A stretch of 10,317 nt of DNA, taken from positions 1 to 10,317 of the forward strand of contig CACYEG010000099.1 in the NCBI GenBank assembly GCA_902773365.1, given 5' to 3'. Source of the stretch: an uncultured Erysipelotrichaceae bacterium. GTDB taxonomy: Bacteria; Bacillota_I; Bacilli_A; RF39; UBA660. Each line of letters begins with the position of its first letter. Position 1 is the first letter of the stretch. The notes under the pieces are model-generated. The model was given only the letters and a program-made list of their open reading frames with translations, ran no database searches and was not told the origin of the DNA. The position numbers and the translations under genes are program-made. Of the stretch, positions 6,984-10,317 are shown piece by piece.

Positions 6984-7814
6984 ATGAAAAGTATTATGAC
7001 TAATAGGGTCATAAGAAATGCAGTTTTAACTGTAACACTACTCTTACCATTACAATTTGGTACAGGGTTTATACATACTAAGGAAGAAAACAAAGCAAGT
7101 TTAAATCACAAAGTAGTATTAATGGATTTAAATTATGAATACTGTGATACCAGATGTTATTTAAGTAAAGAAAATGCTACTGTAGAGTTTTTAAGTAAAA
7201 CTGTAGGTATCGATAAAAATACGGTTGTTGAAAACTTGATAGAAGTTAACAAGTCTAATAAAATAATGATCAACAACATTGGTCAAATAAAGAATAATAA
7301 TGGGGAACTAATAGATTATGGCTCTTTCGAAAAAGGATTAATTGAATATCTTTTGATTTTGGCTAAGAACAACCCATCATTAGTTAACAATAAATATGTA
7401 CCATACGAAGGAAATAGCGAATATGTTGTCGACTTAATAAAATATTTTACTAAGATATATGATAATGTCGACTATTTAACAGCGGTAAGTATAGGTGCAG
7501 CAGAAAGTGGATATTATAAAGTTAAATATATGTTAAGATATAATAACATTTATGGGGGTATGAGCTCAAAGGGACTTATTAGGCATAAGACAATCGAATA
7601 TGGCGTTTTATCATATGTGAGACTTTTATCAAATAACTATTATAGCAAAGGGTTAGATACTAAAGAAAAAATAGGACGCGTATATTGCCCAACATTTAAC
7701 GAATACGGTGAAAAGGTTGCTAGTTCACATTGGATTGGTTTAGTTAATAAAGCAATGAAATATTATGAGAATTCATACGAAGTAGTAGAAGTAAATTCAT
7801 TACTAGAAGATTAG
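6984..7814 (+). CDS. Secreted or membrane-anchored lysozyme-fold glucosaminidase-like protein
   Basis: A 276-residue exported protein. The start is ATG 6984, because the SD GGGAGG (6967-6972) lies 11 bases ahead and the longer frame from TTG 6939 would run through the promoter. The N-terminus MKSIMTNRVIRN plus a hydrophobic stretch (about 13-30) is a signal peptide or anchor. Residues 31-150 are not recognised and include Cys-x3-Cys (CDTRC). The C-terminal part resembles the bacterial glucosaminidase/lysozyme-like fold (GH73-type): AVSIGAAESGYY with candidate catalytic Glu174, then RYNNIYGGM as the expected NN-x-(F/Y)G motif, and a later HWIGLVNKAMKYY. It would cleave the glycan backbone of peptidoglycan outside the membrane. 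It sits between gapA and pgk but has its own promoter and terminator, so it is not part of a glycolytic operon. Fold assignment is moderately sure, activity less so. Confidence 0.75.
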   Translation: MKSIMTNRVIRNAVLTVTLLLPLQFGTGFIHTKEENKASLNHKVVLMDLNYEYCDTRCYLSKENATVEFLSKTVGIDKNTVVENLIEVNKSNKIMINNIGQIKNNNGELIDYGSFEKGLIEYLLILAKNNPSLVNNKYVPYEGNSEYVVDLIKYFTKIYDNVDYLTAVSIGAAESGYYKVKYMLRYNNIYGGMSSKGLIRHKTIEYGVLSYVRLLSNNYYSKGLDTKEKIGRVYCPTFNEYGEKVASSHWIGLVNKAMKYYENSYEVVEVNSLLED

Positions 7815-7838
7815 GTTTGATTACTTAATCTTTTTTTT
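7807..7838 (+). terminator. Rho-independent terminator overlapping the end of the glucosaminidase-like gene
   Basis: Stem AAGATTA (7807-7813) with TAATCTT (7826-7832), 7 bp plus a possible G-U, loop ~10-12 bases, then T-run to 7838. The 5' arm is the last codons and stop of the gene. The -35 box of the pgk promoter lies in the loop. GC-poor, so efficiency is uncertain. Confidence 0.7.
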
Positions 7839-7845
7839 GTATAAT
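7817..7845 (+). promoter_or_regulatory. pgk promoter nested in the upstream terminator
   Basis: -35 TTGATT (7817-7822), 17-base spacer, perfect -10 TATAAT (7840-7845). The spacer contains the 3' arm and T-run of the preceding terminator. Start expected near 7852 with a ~34-base leader in which I see no structure. Confidence 0.8.
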
Positions 7846-7885
7846 TAATATGAAAAATCGAATAATAAATTAAGGATGTGTTAAT

Positions 7886-9082
7886 ATGGTTAAAAGTTTA
7901 AAAGAATATCCGATAAAAGATAAAACAGTAATATTAAGAGTAGATTATAACGTAAGTATAATTGATGATATAATCGTAAGTACTAAAAAAATAGATTCTT
8001 CTTTTGAAACCATCGATAACTTGATTGAAAATGGGAACAAAGTAATAATATTATCTCACTTTGGCAGAGTTAAAAATGAAAGCGATAAAGAGAAGAATTC
8101 GTTGTACCCAGTATACCAATATATAAAATCGATAAATAAATATAATATAAGTTTTTGTGATGAATTTATGGGTGCCAAGCTAGATAAAGCTGTAGCTCAG
8201 TTAAGTCCAGGTGAAATATTATTGGTTGAAAATACTAGATTCGCCGATATAAACGATAAATTAGAAAGCGGCTGTGATGTACAATTATCTTTATATTGGG
8301 CAGGATTAGCCGACTATTTTGTGCTTGATGCATTTGGCAGCATGCATAGAGAACATGCCAGTGTTACGGGAATTGCAAAATATTTACCTAGCAGAATAGG
8401 TTTCTTAGTAGAAAAAGAAATAAAGAATTTAGATAAAATTATTAATAATCCGAAGCATCCATTTATAGTAATAATGGGGGGAGCAAAATTAGATGATAAA
8501 ATTGAGTTAATTTATTCCCTAATTGAAAAAGCAGATTATATACTTCTAGGTGGAGGAATTGCCAATACATTTTTAAAAGCAGCAGGTTATAAAATAGGTG
8601 CAAGTTTATCAAGTAGTAATAGTATAGAAAAAGCCCAAATGATTATTAGTGAGTACAAAGATAAAATAGTGCTTCCCAAAGATGTTATCTGTACACCTTC
8701 GTATAATACAGAAGTTACGTTAAAATCTTTAAATGAAATAGAAGTAGACGATGTAATAGGAGATATCGGGCCAAAAGCTATCGAAAATTATAAAAGAATA
8801 ATATTGACTAGTAAAACAATATTTGTAAATGGAACAGTCGGAGTATATGAAAAAAAATATTTTTCTAACGGTACACAGGAAATATTCGAAGCGGTTAGCC
8901 AAGCAAAAGCTTTAAAAATTGTCGGTGGTGGTGACGCTGCAAGTGCAGCAGAAAAATTTGGATATGTAGATAAATTAGATTTTATATCCACAGGCGGAGG
9001 AGCGACCCTAGAATATATTGGCTCTGAAACACTTCCTGGCATAGAAGCAATAAGAAAATCAAATGAAACATTCTTTGAATAA
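7886..9082 (+). CDS. pgk: Phosphoglycerate kinase, divergent
   Basis: 398 residues, normal PGK length. Catalyses 1,3-bisphosphoglycerate + ADP to 3-phosphoglycerate + ATP, the step after GAPDH; cytosolic two-domain enzyme. Seen in order: LRVDYNV (18-23), SHFGR, VENTRF, DAFGSMHREHAS, MGGAKLDDK (~197-205), LLGGGIANTF, NGTVGVYE (315-322), GGGDAAS (~346) and STGGGATLE. The 3PG-binding Asp, Asn, His and three Arg of the family are present. Unusual: the family motif (T/Q)RI, holding the Arg equivalent to yeast Arg38, reads KKI, so Lys35 replaces it. NGPMGVFE is NGTVGVYE, and the Pro after RVDFNV and after SHLGR are gone. It may be a lineage variant or a second PGK of altered activity. SD AAGGATG is 7 bases ahead of the ATG, and the stretch from SD to ATG is nearly identical to that of glmS. 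Own promoter and terminator. Confidence 0.93.
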   Translation: MVKSLKEYPIKDKTVILRVDYNVSIIDDIIVSTKKIDSSFETIDNLIENGNKVIILSHFGRVKNESDKEKNSLYPVYQYIKSINKYNISFCDEFMGAKLDKAVAQLSPGEILLVENTRFADINDKLESGCDVQLSLYWAGLADYFVLDAFGSMHREHASVTGIAKYLPSRIGFLVEKEIKNLDKIINNPKHPFIVIMGGAKLDDKIELIYSLIEKADYILLGGGIANTFLKAAGYKIGASLSSSNSIEKAQMIISEYKDKIVLPKDVICTPSYNTEVTLKSLNEIEVDDVIGDIGPKAIENYKRIILTSKTIFVNGTVGVYEKKYFSNGTQEIFEAVSQAKALKIVGGGDAASAAEKFGYVDKLDFISTGGGATLEYIGSETLPGIEAIRKSNETFFE

Positions 9083-9097
9083 TAATAGTTAAAAAGG

Positions 9098-9147
9098 AAA
9101 AAGATGATTAACTTAAACGAAAGTTCTAGGTAAAACATCTTTTTTTT
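9098..9147 (+). terminator. Rho-independent terminator after pgk
   Basis: Outer stem AAAAAGATG (9098-9106) with CATCTTTTT (9136-9144). The 29-base interior contains its own small hairpin, AACTT/AAGTT (9110-9114 with 9121-9125). T-run 9140-9147. The T-run leads directly into the next promoter's TG element. Confidence 0.75.
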
Positions 9148-9179
9148 GTTATAATGCATTTGAGAAACGAGATGTTTTA
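9131..9179. repeat. 10-bp inverted repeat straddling the DUF402 gene promoter
   Basis: TAAAACATCT (9131-9140) and AGATGTTTTA (9170-9179) are perfect inverted copies, 29 bases apart and centred on the -10 box. The left arm is also the 3' arm of the pgk terminator; the right arm covers the SD region of the next gene. It could act as a DNA operator or as an RNA hairpin on read-through transcripts. Confidence 0.6.
9147..9155 (+). promoter_or_regulatory. Promoter of the DUF402 gene (extended -10)
   Basis: TGTTATAAT: TG, one base, perfect TATAAT (9150-9155). No convincing -35 (TAGGTA at 17 bases). Start expected near 9162, giving a ~20-base leader that lacks the left arm of the inverted repeat. 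Confidence 0.7.
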
Positions 9180-9181
9180 GA

Positions 9182-9730
9182 GTGAGAAAAATAAAAATTG
9201 GAGACAAGCTACAAATACATTGTTATAAACACGACGGTTCACTTAGAAGGACATGTGATGAAGCAACAGTATTAGATATTAAAGACGATATGATAGTATG
9301 CGGCAATTATAAAACAAAAATATACGAGTTTGATGATAAAGGAAAATCACATCATTATTACACAAAAGAACCTGCAATACTTTTTTTCTACAAAAACGAT
9401 TGGTATAACATTATAAGCCAAATTAAATCTACGGGTTTATTTTACTACTGCAATATCGCAAGTCCTTATATAATTGATGATGGAGTCATAAAATATATCG
9501 ACTATGATTTAGATTTGCGTGTTTTCCCAGACGGTGCATTTAAAGTACTAGATAGAAATGAATATAGATATCATAAAAATACTATGAATTATTCAAAAGA
9601 ACTAGAAACTATTATTCAGCATGAACTAAATAAACTAATAGGCCTTAAGAAAAGTGAACAAATAGCTTTTCAAAAATCAATCATAGAACACTACGAAAAG
9701 TTGTATGATCAAATAAGAAATGGTCAATAA
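9182..9730 (+). CDS. DUF402-family protein (YgaC-like nucleoside di/triphosphatase candidate)
   Basis: A 182-residue soluble protein. The first half (1-70) is a small beta-rich region starting MRKIKIGDKLQIHCYKHDG. The second carries the DUF402 pattern: FFYKNDWYNII, YYCNIASPY, YIDYDLDLRVFPDG and DRNEY, with the clustered Asp/Glu that bind the metal in this family. Characterised relatives (Staphylococcus Sa1684, Streptomyces FomD) hydrolyse nucleotide di- or triphosphates or activated nucleotides; Bacillus YgaC is of this type. The natural substrate here is unknown. The C-terminal ~45 residues are charged helix. Start is GTG 9182: no in-frame ATG lies upstream, and the ATG at 9172 runs into a stop. 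The SD is weak (CGAGATG around 9168-9174), which suggests low expression. No GC-rich terminator follows, so it may read into the rRNA leader. Confidence 0.85.
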   Translation: MRKIKIGDKLQIHCYKHDGSLRRTCDEATVLDIKDDMIVCGNYKTKIYEFDDKGKSHHYYTKEPAILFFYKNDWYNIISQIKSTGLFYYCNIASPYIIDDGVIKYIDYDLDLRVFPDGAFKVLDRNEYRYHKNTMNYSKELETIIQHELNKLIGLKKSEQIAFQKSIIEHYEKLYDQIRNGQ

Positions 9731-9758
9731 TAAATATGATTTTAAAAGAATAATGACG

Positions 9759-9791
9759 TTTTTTGAAAAAAATTAATTTTTTTGAAAAAAA
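9759..9791 (+). promoter_or_regulatory. A/T-tract UP-element-like region before the rRNA promoter
   Basis: Two copies of a T-run, G, A-run unit (TTTTTTGAAAAAAA, guanines at 9765 and 9784, 19 bases apart). They end three bases before the -35 box, covering about -70 to -40 from the predicted start. This is where UP elements bind the RNA polymerase alpha C-terminal domain. The central A7-TTAA-T7 is an 18-base palindrome but has no G-C pairs, so I do not call it a terminator. Confidence 0.65.
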
Positions 9792-9794
9792 GTG

Positions 9795-9823
9795 TTGACA
9801 TTCAAGAATTCATTTGATATATT
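9795..9823 (+). promoter_or_regulatory. rRNA operon promoter
   Basis: Consensus -35 TTGACA (9795-9800), 17-base spacer, extended -10 TGATATATT (9815-9823). It is the best -35 in the window. Start expected near 9830, about 123 bases before the mature 16S 5' end. Confidence 0.92.
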
Positions 9824-9844
9824 ACTAATGCACGAACGAAAAAA

Positions 9845-9858
9845 GCCTTAAACAAGGC
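9845..9858 (+). other. rRNA leader hairpin 1
   Basis: GCCTT/AAGGC stem with a 4-base AAAC loop, near the 5' end of the pre-rRNA. No T-run follows, so not a terminator. Confidence 0.6.
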
Positions 9859-9868
9859 GCTGTGCAAA

Positions 9869-9883
9869 TGATCTTTGAAAACT
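9869..9883 (+). promoter_or_regulatory. boxA-type antitermination site in the rRNA leader
   Basis: TGATCTTTGAAAACT matches the leader motif conserved before 16S genes in Bacillus and relatives. It is the binding site for NusB-NusE antitermination complexes that protect rRNA transcripts. Directly followed by GAGTAAA, as in many Firmicutes leaders. Confidence 0.8.
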
Positions 9884-9893
9884 GAGTAAAATG

Positions 9894-9909
9894 TCAATTA
9901 ATTAATTGA
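9894..9909. repeat. 16-bp palindrome in the rRNA leader
   Basis: TCAATTAATTAATTGA is a perfect palindrome between boxA and 16S. As RNA it could fold only weakly (AT-rich, no loop), or pair with sequence after 16S in the processing stem, which lies outside the window. Confidence 0.5.
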
Positions 9910-9932
9910 GTAGCTAAGATTAAACTTACAAT

Positions 9933-9950
9933 TAACTTTTTATAAAGTTA
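9933..9950 (+). other. Hairpin directly before mature 16S
   Basis: TAACTTT/AAAGTTA stem with loop TTAT ends a few bases before the expected 16S 5' end. It may mark the 5' processing region, or be half of the long 16S flanking stem. Confidence 0.45.
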
Positions 9951-9952
9951 TT

Positions 9953-10317
9953 TTTATTGAGAGTTTGATCCTGGCTCAGGATTAACGCTTGCGGCATGCC
10001 TAAGACATGCAAGTCGAACGAGAGGGCCCATTGATTGAGATTGAATTCTGAGTGCTTGCACAAAGTTGGATTTCTCATGATTTGGATTTTCCCTCTAGTG
10101 GCAAACGGGTGAGTAACACGTGGGTTACCTACCCTTGAGTTGGGGATATCATCTGGAAACGGATAGTAATACCGAATACGATCTACGGATTAAAGGAGCC
10201 TTTAAAGCTTCGCTCGAGGATGGGCCTGCGGTGCATTAGCTAGTTGGCGGGATAATAGCCCACCAAGGCGACGATGCATAGCCGAACTGAGAGGTTGATC
10301 GGCCACACTGGGACTGA
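9953..10317 (+). rRNA. rrs: 16S ribosomal RNA, 5' part (cut by window edge)
   Basis: The start of 16S rRNA is recognised by AGAGTTTGATCCTGGCTCAG at 9960-9979, then ACATGCAAGTCGAACG, CGGGTGAGTAACACGTGGG, TGGAAACGG and GGCCACACTGGGACTGA at the right edge. The 5' end is placed by alignment to E. coli and is accurate to a few bases; one base seems missing just before AGAGTTTG. About 365 of ~1500 bases are present. The signature GCGGCATGCCTAA and GGTGCATTAGCTAGTTGG suggest a Bacilli/Erysipelotrichia/Mollicutes-side lineage. Odd points are an enlarged V1 hairpin (10021-10097) and CGCTTGCGGC in place of the usual CGCTGGCGGC. It is transcribed in the same direction as the six genes before it. 23S and 5S would follow outside the window. 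Confidence 0.98.
10021..10097 (+). other. Enlarged V1 (helix 6) hairpin in 16S rRNA
   Basis: 77 bases lie between CGAACG and GTGGC, against 33 in E. coli. Nested pairs support one long stem: AGAGGG (10021-10026) with CCCTCT (10091-10096), CCA with TGG, TGAGA (10036-10040) with TCTCA (10073-10077), AATTC with GGATT (10068-10072), and a GTGC/GCAC tip with a CTTG-type loop. Confidence 0.75.

Noticed and set aside
8788..9207. 139-residue open frame on the minus strand
   Set aside because: Antisense to pgk and its terminator, low-complexity hydrophobic translation, no SD. Similar antisense frames at 2277-2468, 5536-5721 and 6071-6376 are rejected for the same reason.
1795..9730. Absence of TGA stops as a sign of TGA reassigned to Trp
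   Set aside because: All genes are full length without reading TGA, and Trp is coded by TGG; avoidance of TGA stops in seven genes is ordinary in low-GC genomes.
9759..9783. A7-TTAA-T7 palindrome as terminator of the DUF402 gene
   Set aside because: No G-C pairs, so the RNA hairpin would be very weak; its place just before the -35 box fits an UP element better.
1..10317. Mobile elements, CRISPR arrays, tRNA genes, toxin-antitoxin or defence genes
   Set aside because: Looked for on both strands; no transposase motifs, spaced direct repeats, tRNA cloverleaf motifs or defence-type genes were seen.

Overview
The window comes from an AT-rich Gram-positive bacterium in the Bacillota, probably Bacilli or a deep lineage near the Erysipelotrichia and Mollicutes. 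The evidence is a glmS ribozyme, WhiA, the long ThrRS-like nucleoside kinase, a DUF402 protein, strong AGGAGG-type ribosome binding sites, a Bacillus-like rRNA leader and a 16S 5' end of Firmicutes/Mollicutes type. I cannot name the genus. glmS and a secreted peptidoglycan hydrolase imply a cell wall. All seven complete genes end in TAA or TAG. No in-frame TGA is needed to keep any gene open, so nothing points to a changed genetic code.

Layout. Positions 1-1484 (minus) hold glmS, cut by the left edge. Its leader (about 1485-1676) carries a glmS ribozyme and a consensus promoter. Divergent from it is a DcuC/YfcC-family membrane transporter (1795-3192) with its own promoter and terminator. Everything from there on is on the plus strand: whiA (3264-4166), a nucleoside kinase with ThrRS-like N-terminal domains (4218-5873), gapA 12 bases behind it (5886-6890), a secreted lysozyme-fold glucosaminidase-like protein (6984-7814), pgk (7886-9082), a DUF402 phosphatase-like protein (9182-9730), then an rRNA promoter, leader and the first ~365 bases of 16S rRNA (from about 9953 to the right edge).

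How the parts fit. This is a growth-related housekeeping block: amino-sugar supply for the wall (glmS), a wall hydrolase, two consecutive glycolytic enzymes (GAPDH then PGK), nucleoside salvage, nucleotide phosphatase and rRNA synthesis. Usual partners are missing: whiA has no rapZ/glmR beside it, and gapA and pgk are split by the hydrolase gene, with no cggR, tpiA, pgm or eno. Most genes have a private promoter, often an extended -10 (TGnTATAAT) close to the SD and packed against the preceding terminator.

I see no undescribed multi-gene system, CRISPR array, mobile element or prophage. The points most worth a second look are a reduced but covarying glmS ribozyme, a PGK with Lys at the position of the catalytic Arg38, a GAPDH with a changed coenzyme loop, an inverted repeat that could silence the DUF402 gene on read-through mRNA, and an enlarged V1 hairpin in 16S rRNA.
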